A stretch of DNA of 64,000 nucleotides from NCBI GenBank assembly GCA_030704615.1, contig CM060734.1:46766042-46830041 (forward strand). The letters are read 5' to 3'. This document shows positions 12,902 to 24,223 of the stretch, piece after piece (the stretch's first letter is position 1; every line of letters starts with the position of its first letter). The notes under the pieces were generated by a model, which was given only the letters and a program-made list of their open reading frames with translations, did not search any database and was not told where the DNA came from. This stretch comes from Takakia lepidozioides. Lineage: Eukaryota > Streptophyta > Takakiopsida > Takakiales > Takakiaceae. Made by a program: the position numbers and the translations under genes.

Positions 12902-15900
12902 TTCAAACGCCTGTCAACCGGCTCTCTTAGTCTCAGCTCTCAGCTCCTTCAGATCTCATTTTCTCTTCGCGCTTCAGCATTAGCTATATTTCTTCCCATA
13001 ACTTTAGACCTCCATACAGTGAATTGAATGTTGTATTGCAGTATTAAGCATCGGTGGCTCTTTCAATCCATACTCCCTGCACATTCTCGTTGCTGGACAA
13101 TAAGGAAAAAAGCCAAAGGGTGATGCCATTCAGACTCAAAACGGGGGTGATGCCGTCGAGTCAGACCATATATAGCCTTTGCGAAAGTTAATGAATAATG
13201 CTATGCACAATATTAAGCATCTGTGGCCATACAGTCTGTCGATATGGACACTACTGCTTCTACTTGTTCAGATTTGTTTGCACATCTCGATTGGTGGAGA
13301 CTGCGTTCTACATCTGCGTCTCCTACACCAATGCTTCGACGAGAATCAATCCGCATCTCTCTATCGCTTCAAGTGCTGCTGTAATGAGATAGAAACACGG
13401 GAATGCTTCTCATTCTCCAGACAACGCTCCTGGAAAGACCGGAGAGCCTGACAACGACAACGGATGTACATCTCCCACCACACCAATCCATTGCTCCTTT
13501 AACACATCCCAGAAAAACATGTGAGATCCTCACTCCCAACCAATCGCACGCGTATAATCCTGAGGTGCCAATTTTATTCTCCGGACTTTGGTAGCACGAT
13601 GTGGAATTGCGTAGGAATGTGGACTGTCATTAATTCTCCTTCATCATATCCCCCAGCCTCTTCGCCCACCTCCAGAGTAGAGAATGTCAACGGAGCACCA
13701 TGCCGTGTCCCTACGAGGAAGCGACCAGGGAAGTATAAGAAAGATACATGTAGCTTCCAAGCCTCAATTCACCAACAATCTTGGAGCCTCTTTCACTGCA
13801 CTTGTCCATCGTCCCAGTTCCTCACGACCATTTCCACACCTCGAATCCTTGCCCGGTGCTTGCAGATGCAAACAAGCGTGAAGAGTCACAGAGAGCGCGC
13901 GGGCTGCCCTAATAATGCGTGGGAACGATGAGCGCGCTCACGTCACCTCTCATCATTCTACACTCGGCACGACAGTTCCGGCATTGCGTTGTTTGCTGGC
14001 GTTCACGTGAAGGCGGCAGTTAGAAGCCAGAAACACGCCCTGCCTCTAACCGCCGTTTCCTCCACTCTCTCCTCGCCGTCTGGTACCGTTTCGCATCCGC
14101 GCCATCTCTGAAGCAGCGCGTTCTGCTTGTAACATGCCCAGGAACGGACTCTCTGAGGTTACAGACTATCAACCTGCGTTTAGCCCCTTAACGTACATAC
14201 TAGCTCTCAACTTGAGTCCTACATCTCAACAATGAGACCTTGCACTCATTCAATTCATGTCGGACCTTGAGCTCACTGAATCCATGTCTGTCGGTCCTTT
14301 TCTTCACTGCTTGGGTGCGGAGAGACAAATAATGCATCCCTTCTATGTAGTGCTCCAACATTACACGGACGTCTTTCCTGATATACATTTGTACGCATGG
14401 TATGACGCTTCACAGTTGGCTGGCAATTTTACGTGGTTTCTCAGTCACAAGTGGTGGATGCTAAGTGCCGATTCGTCGATGGGTTCGAGGTGCAACACTA
14501 AGTTTATTGGTTGCGTTGGAGATTGCGGAACAATTTTGAAGATTTTGTGTAAGAGCACAGCATTTGAGAGCCATGGCAACGAAGGAAGTGGCAAGCTCAA
14601 TGTGATCCTGCCACAAAAGATTGGTACCTGGTGGGATTTTACAGACAGCTGCACTAGAGACTTGTTGTAGAGAACCAGAGTCCCATCTGCCTGCCCAAAC
14701 ACAGATGACAGAGATGTGGCTTTATGATCTGGTACCCCATAATCACCAGAGGGGATGTAACGTGATTTCAAGGCTTGGACTACTGACCTGCTCAACAAAC
14801 AACTTAGGCAAGCCACCAAGAGAGAACAGACTGCGAGCAACGCGAAGCATTACAAGGATTGAAGATGACGGTCTTGACTTATGTCTTGACTATGGAAGAA
14901 AGTTGTCTCGCATACCCATTGTAAATCTTGAGTTCCAAGCTGCTCATTTTGCATCAGCTCAAAACGACCTATTCAGGCATGAAGAGAGTTTTACAATCAC
15001 TGCTATTTGCACATGTTGCACATGACAATGACATGGTTGCAGGTACTCTCATGAGATCATTACCTAGTTTACCCAGCAGACCCATCCTCACGGCAGACCC
15101 ACCCCGGCCGGGTTATGGGTCGCTGCGGGGCCACCCAGGGGCGCCCATGTCTGGGCCCACATGAGCCTTAAACTCCCAATTATTCAACAATGAGAGGCAC
15201 TTCTGTATTGTCAGGATGCCACTAGTAAAGTTGAGCCTGGCGGGAGTCGAACCCAGTTTCAATAACGATACAAGTACGATTCGTGTAGTGTTGAGATTGA
15301 GAAATTTGTGAAGTGACTAGATGGCAGCGTTTTTGGTAATGGCGAATTTTCGCCAAAAGCTCCTTTTTTTTTCGATTTTTCCATGCGTTCACATGCAGTT
15401 GAATCACATTATTCTAGCAAATTAATGGATGATCGTATCAGCCACTAGGTCATTCCACTTTGTCGACTTGGTCGTATGCGGTCCTAGTTCTCGGTCCTTG
15501 TATTTGGTTTGCCATGTATTTGGTTCAATGATAGCCTCTAAAATAGAGATTGTTGACAACCTCAATTTTATAAGCAAAGTTGGTGCCCTATCACTGCCCT
15601 GCTTTGCCATCACATATGCAATTGAATTAGATTACAGAAGCTCAAGCAAATCAAGAAGCAGTGTCCATGTTTGGTCCTTGTGCTTGGTCCTGATACCAGC
15701 CTTGTTTGTTGCAGTCGTTCTTTGTATGGAGGGAGGTTCTCACGTGTATGCCAATGTCGTTGCTCCTTTCCTTGAGGATTCCTCATTGGCCCCTTGGACA
15801 TAAACTGATTGAGCAGGGTGAGCAGGGCGAGCCAAACTCGGATAAAAATGTGATTCGGATTTTTCTTGTGAGTAAGTTTTGTATTTCATTGTTCATTTCA

Positions 15901-16599
15901 TTTTTCCATTAAGAATTTAGCTGCCCATGCATTCATTGTCTTCATCTATTCACAAATTCCACCTATGTGGGCCTGTAAGAGTTCCTTCAATTGCACTCGG
16001 ACCGTCTCGTTTTATGCCAGCAAGTATTTTTTTTCGAGCCCTCCTCAATTTTATTGTCTGCCGGTATACGTTGAGGAAATGCCATTGTAGCTAGCCATGC
16101 ACTAGTGGATGTTCTTATTTTGGGGCTAGGAGTATGTAGATGACAGTGCGTCCATTTCAGGGGATGCCGCTGGTAGCAAGTGTCTTTTGTAGCATTACGA
16201 CATCTTACTAAAGATGAATATTGAATTCGAAAAAGGGATGGTATAAAATGATTTTTAATTATGCACAAACTTTTCAAATCTTTGGATGTTTGTCTAAATG
16301 AGTGGTGCTTTTAATTCCAATCATGTAATTGTATATAAACACATATTTTGGCCACATCTATTTCCATCCCCATACTGCCCACTATGCTCAACCACCCACC
16401 AAGCCCGCGATACTTGGCCGCACCTCCTTAGCTAATGCACACACCCAATCATACACGACCTACATATAACACACCAAAACCACGCAATTTGGCACCTCCA
16501 TAAACTCTTTCACAGTTGCGCTGAAACCCACTGGTTCTCACTCATTAACGCTGGCACCTACCAGGGCCAATCACCAGACCACACTGTTCCTGGATAGCA

Positions 16600-17235
16600 C
16601 ATGACACCTTAGATGGGCTGCCATGTGGTTTTTTTCATTATTATAAAATGCATTATGCCACGTGGCACAACGCGATATGACGTGGCGTTTGACATATATA
16701 TATTTTTTAATTTGTTTTGATTTGTTTTATATATTTTTAATCAATTGTGCCTCGCCATGTGGCGCGGCAGCTCGCCTACTAACCTTAAGGTCATCTTGTC
16801 CATTTGATTATACTTAGAGAAGTTTGAACCTCCAACCTCTTTACTATAAGAGTTATAGTTCACTACCTGCTAACCAATATACCCATTAGTCATTCATATG
16901 ATCATATGGTGTTTTAATTTTATTATACACATCAAATTACAAAATCCCCAGTAGTCATCATGACTATGTAACCTCATCCATGTACATTGTAGTCATGGAA
17001 ATGACTATCAGTGGTGAGCTAAATCTGGTCAATTGCCGTTGACCAGCCTTCCGCCCATTCCGGAGCCATGTAGTCATACAGACGACTACTTTGATAGTCG
17101 TTTATATGACTATAGTCGTATGAACGACTGTGGGAGGTCAATTTTATATAAAAACATGGTGTAGTCATGGTCAAAGACAAGAAAACCATGACTCCCACGG
17201 TTTGGCAGTTATAATTACCGCGATCTGTTGTAGTG
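16600..17235. mobile_element. CACTA-type MITE sequence (copy 1)
   Basis: The right end, read inward on the minus strand, is CACTACAACAGATCGCGG, matching the left end of the element at 28438-29171 for 18 bases. About 16905-17200 matches the reverse of 28861-29160 over most of its length, including TAGTCAT/ATGACTA subterminal motifs. An adjoining stretch (about 16600-16830) matches another part of that element in a different order. The left terminus is degraded, so the left boundary is approximate. Confidence 0.55.
16815..16885 (-). mobile_element. tRNA-like SINE fragment
   Basis: On the minus strand a run resembles a tRNA: TTGGTTAGCAGGTAG (D-arm/A-box-like), a CTATAA/TTATAG anticodon-type stem, and GGTTCAAAC (B box). 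Pairing is imperfect and no acceptor stem was found, so a tRNA-derived SINE head or decayed tRNA is more likely than a functional tRNA gene. Confidence 0.4.
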
Positions 17236-17491
17236 TTGTCTGCCTCTGAGTGGGAGTAATAGCCAAAACAGAACAGTTTATAGCTATACCAAAAATCTTA
17301 AGGCCTATCCACCCAATTACCACAATTACAACACAATATGAGGCTCAACCCACAACCTCTATCATGACAACAGTTAAAGCTAATGTGGAATGCAAAGATG
17401 TACCAAGACAAAAAAAGAATTATTGCATCTTACCTGAAATCGCATTCGCAAAGAGTCTGGTCCATGTCTGCTCACGAATTGTGGATTCACA

Positions 17492-17726
17492 TACGATGAA
17501 CAATGAAGCGTTGAAGGGAATTATGAGCCCTTGCAAAATTGAGTTGTACCCGCCGGATTTCTGACACATACGAGGATTGATGAAGTGTTGAAGGGAATCT
17601 TGAGCCCTTGCGAAATTGAGTTGTACCTGTGGGGGGTTTCTGATATATACGAGGAATGATAAAGCGTTGAAGGGAATCCTGAGCCCTTGCAAAAGTGAGT
17701 TGTACCTGTGGGGGATTTCTAACATG
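17492..17726. repeat. Three-copy 77-79 bp minisatellite
   Basis: Three consecutive copies share the core GTTGAAGGGAAT..TGAGCCCTTGC at about 17509, 17586 and 17665 (spacings 77 and 79 bp). The repeat keeps a minus-strand frame open but shows no other coding character. Confidence 0.8.
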
Positions 17727-18061
17727 GAATCCAGCGGGTGTAGCATTGGCATGCAGTCACGACAACGCTGCGGTGTCATTCTGTCTGTTCCCCTTATATG
17801 ACACGAGTTGTTCCAAAGCGCGTTACCAAGCAAGTCCTGAAATCGCTTTTTGAACCGGTCCTATACCTGGTAAGTGCGGCGTCAGGTTAAGCAGATTAGG
17901 GATCAAGGCACTACCCGTTTTCTTATAAATCCGGCGATCCAAAGTGCATGTGACCTCACTACTTTGGCTCCTTAATTGAACCCCCCAAGGTGCGGCCTGG
18001 CCTTAGGGGGTTGATTTTGCTCCAAAAAAAAATATCGAAAGTGTTATATATATATATATAG

Positions 18062-18126
18062 AAAGGCAGTAGCCCTTCTGGGTCAAGTGACACCAAAAGT
18101 TACGCTTGCTTCGGCAACGCGTTTTT
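18062..18126 (+). mobile_element. SINE 3' tail fragment
   Basis: This stretch reads GGCAGTAGCCCTTCTGGGTC and then GTGACACCAAAAGTTACGCT, matching the 3' part of the SINE at 27118-27295. It is preceded by a TA repeat and lacks the tRNA-like head, as expected of a 5'-truncated copy. Confidence 0.6.
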
Positions 18127-19474
18127 TTTTTTAAAATATATATATATATAGAAAACAATAGGAATAATGTAAGAACTTAATGCACACGTGCCATCCGACG
18201 GTTTTCGTCATAACTTCGGCATATCCCTGTCAAATCATCCCCACCCCCCTCTTATCCCGGACTCGCTATTAGTATATATTATAGAATACAAATGGTTGTT
18301 GTTCAGTTGCTAAGGTGATGGGCCATGACAAAATAGTTATGAGGCTAGCAAATTTGATACTTACTCCATTTTTTATTTAGTCAAATTTCGTGATACCATA
18401 TGGGAGTTACACTGATTAGAGTGACACTCATTTATTGTCATTTAGTACCTGGTATCACTCCGTTTTGTGTTACTCCAATCTGTGTCAATAGTCAAGATGG
18501 GGCCCGGAGAAGATTTGAGTGTCCGGTTCCATGCATGATTAACATTCACAAACGCCCCACATCAACCACCCCAAGGTTCAAAGCAACACCATTGGTCTAA
18601 ATAGGATATTCTCTAAGGGAGGATGTTAAAGCGTGAGCTTGGAAGCGTGAGCCTGGCTATGACTCATGAGGGCCTAATTTCGCGGAAGGCAGGCCCATAA
18701 CCATGGAAATGGGCCACATATGGAAGAACGACACTAGATGAAATAGACAAATTGCAATACTGAAGGACCTACAATTGCTATCAAATTTGTGCGTCCGTGG
18801 TAGCTTTGGTTAGCCAGAATTGGTTTGAGAGCTTATGGTGCATTACCTCGGATTGCGTCCATTTTTGGGATATGTACGGACCCCACGCGCTCTATAGGGG
18901 AGATTCCATGGAGTTACAAATAGCCCGAGGCATCTGACCTCATGATGAACCCCGTAAAGCTTTATTTACAAACTAACATGAGATAACTGTACAAAGATGG
19001 AAAGTTCCCATAGCAAGGGAAGAGTTAACATAAAGAAATGAAAAAGAAAGCATAGCAAAACAATCAAACCAAATGATCATCCCATCCAACTGCCTGAATC
19101 ACATCATACAAAGAAATGGGTGTGACATCGGGAAGAGAAAGATGAGACGTAGACATGCCAACCACAGTAGCCCGATGCAAGATGGACATAGCCTGCCCTC
19201 TGTAGTGCTACGGAAACCGTTGTCTATAGATAGCTACGAAGACGGAAGCATGGGGAATGCCTTGGATCTTGTTCTGAGCAGCATGATGAGTACGAAGAAA
19301 GTCACTGACCTTCCCCTTATGTTTTGCCAAAGCAAGAGAGGGCTTGTTTTTTCTTTTTCTAAAAGGTTAAGAATGATTAGGTCATTAAGTCATGGTGTGA
19401 GGTGTGGAGCCCTCCATCACGGGTGACCCAATATTTTGCTCCATGAACCCTACCAATTGCCATTCTCTTTCCTA

Positions 19475-19545
19475 CTCACAATTTTCAACCTTAAAAATTG
19501 GACTTAGTCTAGCTAAGTCCAACTTTCAAGGTTGAAAATTGTGAG
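19475..19545. repeat. Long near-perfect hairpin (71 nt)
   Basis: Outer arms CTCACAATTTTCAACCTT and AAGGTTGAAAATTGTGAG pair over 18 bp. After a 5-nt internal mismatch, inner arms TTGGACTTAG and CTAAGTCCAA pair over 10 bp around a 5-nt loop. It may be a foldback MITE or, if transcribed, a small-RNA precursor-like stem. No flanking duplication is obvious. Confidence 0.85.
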
Positions 19546-19791
19546 TTTATACGGCAGAAGACTGAAAATTGGACTTCTGCATCTTTTTGTGCCAAATTAG
19601 TCCTCCAATTCACGTGTATGCGAACGGATCATTCCCTAGGTCTTGGAGCCTAGTCCCAAACATTTGGGCATTGACTAAATGAATATTCTCCATTTTGGCA
19701 TGATGTAGCCCCAATCACTTACATACCACTCCGGTAGTAATAATTCAACATGGTTCCTACTTGGTGGGACACACTCGATGACTCAGTCAAC

Positions 19792-19955
19792 GGTTTTAGC
19801 ACACAACCTAACCACTACATCAATACTGGTAGAACCACTCGGTCGGTGGTTTTAGCACACAACCTAACCACTACATTGATAATGGTAGAACCACTCAATA
19901 AGTGGTTTTAGCACACAACCAAACCACTACATCAACACTATTAGAACCACATTTG
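19792..19955. repeat. Three 56-bp tandem repeats upstream of dirigent gene
   Basis: GGTTTTAGC recurs at 19792, 19848 and 19904, a period of exactly 56 bp. Each unit holds a motif fitting the plant secondary-wall MYB element ACC(A/T)A(A/C)(T/C): ACCTAAC at 19806 and 19862, ACCAAAC at 19918. They lie 220-340 bp upstream of the TATA box of the dirigent gene. Regulatory function is inference only. Confidence 0.8.
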
Positions 19956-20144
19956 TAATATGGCCACGTGTCCAGATAATGGAGCCCATAATTGTCTAAC
20001 TGGATTCTGCCAATTGCTAAGTATGTTCGACTGATTGGCTGCGTCCACGTTTACTACTTTGAACACACGGTACGTTCCCTCCCCCCAAAGTCAAGTATGT
20101 TCCTTGAGTACATTGCCCTCCCTCTTGGCATCTTATCCTCTCCC

Positions 20145-20151
20145 TATATAA
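20145..20151 (+). promoter_or_regulatory. TATA box of dirigent gene
   Basis: TATATAA lies in a C/T-rich setting (CTCTCCCTATATAAGCAG) about 260 bp before the dirigent start codon. Transcription would be expected to start about 25-35 bp downstream, giving a 5' UTR of roughly 230 nt. Confidence 0.7.
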
Positions 20152-20406
20152 GCAGCGCCGCTGCATGCACAACACACACAAGCACATTGTACACTATCTG
20201 CTCTAGGCAAGAACAACGTCCTCGAGAAGTGCAGTCCGCGTGCCTTAGAATTGATCAGGAACTTGCGTTGGGCTAGAGCTGCTAGAGGTGCTTGCAGTGA
20301 TTTGTAGTCATATTTCAGAACAACATCTGTCACTCTTGGTCCCGTATTGCAGTAGTAGAGTGACGAGTCCCAGTAGAGTATATGATCTGAGGCAGCTTGA
20401 GCGATC

Positions 20407-20943
20407 ATGGAGAGCAAGTTATACGTCCGCATTGCCCTTGCGTGCTTGTTGTTCTTGGTATCAATTCGTGCAGCCGAGTCACGTCATGGTAGGCATCGGA
20501 GAGAGGAGATTATAACGTACTACATACACGATGATCTATTGCAGGCTAAGAATAACACAGCATTCATTGTTGCAGGGATTGATGGGAATATCACCGCGCT
20601 GGGCCAGGGAAGCTTTATTCTTGTCGACGATCTCATCACTGAGGGACCCAGTCCCAACTCCAGAAAGTTGGGGAATGCCCAAGGCCAGTACTCCATCACT
20701 AGGTACTGGCCAGACCCCCACCTCCATCAGTTGTTCACTGCTGTTTTCACTGACAAGTACAACGGATCCATTGCATATCACGGTGACGATCGAATTACAC
20801 TACCGGTGAGGGAAATCGCTGTAGTCGGAGGAACTGGGCAGTTCAGATTGGCGCAGGGATATGCAACCATGAAGACATACGAAGGAACGGACGTATACTC
20901 TTTCATCCTCACCATTGAAACCCATCTTTTCTTCTGGGATTGA
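20407..20943 (+). CDS. Dirigent family protein
   Basis: Single-exon gene of 178 residues, the usual length for the family. It starts with an N-terminal signal peptide (hydrophobic ALACLLFLVS, cut expected near residue 23), so the product is secreted to the apoplast. The dirigent barrel follows: ITYYIHDDL near residue 37, GSFILVDDLITEGP near 72, then LFTAVFTDKYNGS and the diagnostic VVGGTGQFRLAQGYA near 143-157. NXS/T sites are present at NNT, GNIT and YNGS. Dirigent proteins steer the stereochemistry of coupling of phenoxy radicals in lignan and lignin-like synthesis; the substrate here is unknown. The start is the first ATG after the TATA box and leads straight into the signal peptide. The stop codon lies within a 45-bp tandem duplication. 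Confidence 0.95.
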   Translation: MESKLYVRIALACLLFLVSIRAAESRHGRHRREEIITYYIHDDLLQAKNNTAFIVAGIDGNITALGQGSFILVDDLITEGPSPNSRKLGNAQGQYSITRYWPDPHLHQLFTAVFTDKYNGSIAYHGDDRITLPVREIAVVGGTGQFRLAQGYATMKTYEGTDVYSFILTIETHLFFWD

Positions 20944-20994
20944 GGCTTGATCCTTACTATAGAAACCCACTGTGCTTCTGGGATTGAGGCTTGG
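20906..20994 (+). repeat. 45-bp tandem duplication spanning the dirigent stop codon
   Basis: Unit 1 (20906-20950) encodes the last dirigent residues and the stop; unit 2 (20951-20994) is a diverged copy in the 3' UTR sharing GAAACCCA and CTTCTGGGATTGAGGCTTG. Confidence 0.85.
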
Positions 20995-21160
20995 TGGTGA
21001 TGTTGACCTTTGTTGATTTGCCATACAACTGTGGATAATAAGTAGGAGCCTTGAAACTCAGAGGCTGCCTTAAAACAACAAAGGTCCAGGAGCTCACAAT
21101 AGATGAACATATTGATGGAAATACTCTTTTCCAAGAGTTTCTTGGTTTACATTTTTATGT

Positions 21161-21166
21161 AATAAA
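21161..21166 (+). terminator. Poly(A) signal of dirigent gene
   Basis: AATAAA about 218 nt after the dirigent stop codon, preceded by T-rich sequence with TTTTTATGT, a good plant 3'-end context. Confidence 0.65.
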
Positions 21167-21429
21167 GACATTCTCTTTGAAATCTTATACTCAGGTACTT
21201 GGGTACAATCATTTATCCTGCTAGGCCTCAGGAGAAACTTTGCTGTTTACATGATATGTATGTTCATTCACTTGGGTTCAGGGATGAAAGTTGTTGTGAT
21301 TCATGCCAGATCCCATCACCAAGGGGCTGAGTTTTGTGTGTCAAACATCTCAGAGCATATATGCATGTCAAATAGACAGTAACAGCCTTAAGTCTAGACA
21401 ATCTCACACTGACCATCTCACCAGGCACT

Positions 21430-21590
21430 TGTGCAGGTAGCCGAGTGGTTGGGTGTTTGTGCCTTGCCTGTGCATAACCTAGGTCCTGGGTTCAATCCTT
21501 CAACATGACCGTCCATTGGGCCCTCGATGGCCTGTGTGTTGAGCAGTAGGCTCTGTAATTCACTGGACGGTAAAGAAACTTTATCTTATC
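21430..21590 (+). mobile_element. tRNA-derived SINE
   Basis: GTAGCCGAGTGGTTGGG (A box, like a Leu/Ser-type D-arm) is followed about 35 bp later by GGTTCAATCC (B box), then a non-tRNA body and a T/A-rich end (TTATCTTATC). Missing acceptor-stem pairing and the extra 3' body argue against a functional tRNA gene. Confidence 0.65.
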
Positions 21591-22195
21591 TATTATGAAT
21601 AATCTCCTCACTGGAAAGAAAAAACGCAAATTTTACCCATGGAATAGAAGTTTCACTAAACATGGGACTATCTTCCAGACTGACTTGGCCACCTCTCCTT
21701 CCACTCCTAAAATTCAGCCTGGTTTGATGCCAGTAGGAGGATTAAATGTTCAGATCAGATAGACTAGCCACATTTGTGAGTCTGATCCAATGGAGAAGTT
21801 CACCGAGGTCAAATTTGCAGCACACTTCGCACAGGGCACCTATTGTGCACGTTACATGATGTTGGTCATGGGTGGAGGCAGAGCAAACTACAAAGTGCCC
21901 ATCTCAACTCAGGTTGAGGATCCCATCCACTATGATTGTCCATAGCTCTGCATTTAAAAGTTGTCTTTCATCGAAAAAGGTGGCCTGCATAGCGCAACAT
22001 TAACCATGGCCCCCAGTGACATGGCAACATGTCTGCAGCCATCATAAACTCAGCATTGAATGATATTAGAAGAAAAATCAGGGATCTTAAATGGCCTTGA
22101 AAATGTCAATACATTACATCTATCGACTCTTACAACAACACTATCATCTCAAACAACGCACAGGCCAGGTTGCACCGGCAAAACTTCTGAAAAGT
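21591..22195. other. Intergenic, no gene recognised
   Basis: This stretch lies between the SINE and the end of the ceramidase gene and presumably includes the ceramidase 3' UTR (minus strand). No feature was recognised. Confidence 0.5.
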
Positions 22196-24223
22196 TCATT
22201 GTTGCCGTTTGCGGTCAATCTTCCGTCTGGAAACCTTCACATATGGTAGAAGCCCACCAAGGTACTGAAGCTTGGGGTTCCAATTGAGCTGCTGAGCACG
22301 GCAAAACTGCAAAAATGTGTTGCCGAAATAGGAATTGAACCCCATAAACACATGCCACAAGGCATGTCCTTGTGGATTTACACGGAACTCTGATACCCGA
22401 TGACACAAGTTCCGGTCAACCAGCCAGCAGGTTGCTCCACACACTAAGCACAAAATATACCGGTGTGCCAACCTCCGCACGGGGGGATCCGTAGTGTGAA
22501 TGTAGTACTTGTACATTCGAGGGAGGCAAAGCAACGCCAAAAACACATAATGGAGCTGGAAACCTACCACAAAACGGAATTGCGAATGAAGGACGGCAAA
22601 GATAGTCCCATAAAGAAAGAGGAAAGTCGGCATTGTGCTCCGATAATGCCAGTCCGGTGAATAGAGAACATAGATGTAGAGGAGCATGACCCACACCATT
22701 GGTGTCTCATCACTCTGTTGCTGACTGCACGCAAATCAATATCCCACCATGCACAAATCCCGTTGGAACTTCCATTAGAACATATATGACACTGAAGCAT
22801 GGCTAGCAAATTGTTTTTGAATGAGGAATCCACACATCAGAAAAGAAACCGACACCCTTCTTCAACCATTGAAACTGCTCAGTTTTATCTGTTTACTACA
22901 AAGACAACCCAACTGAGTACTCTGTAACTGAAAGAAAACTTCTATTTTGCAAACAGTGAGTATGACACCACCCAGAAAAAGGTGATACCTTCGGAGGTGA
23001 TATGGAAAGTAAGAAAAGAGCACCAGCACAGCAGGACATAAGGGAATGAAGAATGATAATGATGATGTGATCCATACATCCTCTTGAAACTATTTCCAAT
23101 TCGAATTCATTGTCCTTAATCATTGCAACAGTTGTTTGCTAATCCTTTCCCTGGAGAAACTGTCCACAGGGAAAGCAAAGACATGGGAAACTCATTTGAA
23201 CAATCAAAAGGGAATTATGATAGATGCAAAAGATGAAAATAAGCAGACCTGTAAGAGCAATATGGACCAAAAAAAACCCAAACTACCAATCCAGAATTAA
23301 TGTAATAGCAATGACAAGAGAAGTGATGTTGCTATGTTTGTAAGATTGAGAAAGACAGATAGGACTTGGATCTGCCCAGCCTAAATGATGCAGCTAGGTC
23401 CAATAAAGAAAATAGGCTTCAAGTGCTTTCACTTAGTACATTTATGACTTCACATACATGTTCCCAATAATACTGAGACGGGGATAGATTATCTCAGCAT
23501 TTTACAAGGGATAAAACCATGTCCTGCATGTCATACATAGGTAGCAAGCTGTGAATCAACTGCTACTATGAAGTGGCTACCACCACTACACCTAATGAGC
23601 CACTAGTAAGTTGTGGGAATCTTTTGAGTATTCCCACTAAATAAGATTAGCATACAGACTAACCACTGACTTTGAAGCACCACAACAATACCCATTTCTA
23701 TGCTAGCACTGAAAGCTTGCTTAAGTTCTTCTACTATGCTTAGAGAATAAAAGCTGCGATTCAAATGTAGCCAGAAGAGATTGTCATACATGTTCTCCCT
23801 CAAACACCAAATAACAAAAATCAGTCAAAGTTTTTTGGTTAAATCAGAGAGCCAGATATTCTTTAGGCGCTGATACTGCTTCTAATTATTAAAAGCATAT
23901 TCAATTTCCACATATATCAGACGAGAAGGGACCAGACCAGGGACTTACGCATGTTGTAGGGTGGCATGGAACAGGATGCTGCCGATGCCAAGCGCAATGG
24001 TAGAGAGATGTAGAACACTAAATCTACGCTCAAACTTTTGGCGAATAGAGTTGATGAGACCAATCAACGCCAGAATGATGCCAGGAATGCTGGATATGGT
24101 GTTAAAGAACTCTGCAACATATGGGGTAACTTCATAGTTCTGTTCACACCACTCAGTGCTAGCCGTGATTGGCCCCCAGTAGCCCCGCCATTCTGAAGTG
24201 TGAAGAGAAGCATCTCCAGCCAT
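22196..24223 (-). CDS. Alkaline ceramidase, plant ACER type, two exons
   Basis: Exon 1 (23949-24223) and exon 2 (22196-22724) join with a GT-AG intron (donor GC/GTAAGT, acceptor TGCAG) to give a 267-residue protein, the expected size. ATG at 24223 is the first ATG in frame; the frame is open a little further upstream but with no other ATG nearby. Ceramidase-family landmarks are present: WGPITASTEWCE near the N-terminus, EFFNTISSIPG, LFHATLQHAQQQSDETPMVW across the splice site, YSPDWHYRSTMP, CWLVDRNLCH and GHALWHVFMGFNSYF. The His in LFHA and the two in HALWH are the zinc ligands of known alkaline ceramidases. The enzyme is a seven-helix ER/Golgi membrane protein that hydrolyses (phyto)ceramide to sphingoid base and fatty acid. 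The C-terminus is lysine/arginine-rich. No damage is seen. Confidence 0.95.

Larger units (their letters stand above)
12902..20144. other. Intergenic region with small repeats, no gene recognised
   Basis: No protein family was recognised. The part just above 12901 should hold the promoter of the minus-strand SHIPPO-repeat gene, but no clear TATA box is visible. Open frames at 13179-13931, 14257-14840 and 15429-15803 have no recognisable domains. Box-B-like tRNA sequence (GGTTCGACTCC, minus strand, about 15245-15255) suggests a SINE scrap. A purine tract followed by TGTTAAAGCG at about 18624 looks like a copia-type LTR start, but no far end was found. Confidence 0.5.

Noticed and set aside
14445-14840. 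Minus-strand frame with a weak bulb-lectin-like FGQADGTLVLYN
   Set aside because: Only one short match, no repeated lectin motif, no signal peptide; probably chance.
17420-17833. 137-codon minus-strand frame over the 78-bp minisatellite
   Set aside because: A by-product of the tandem repeat; no start context, splice signals or known domain.
21430-21500. Functional tRNA gene
   Set aside because: A and B boxes are present but no acceptor stem pairs and extra SINE-like 3' sequence follows.
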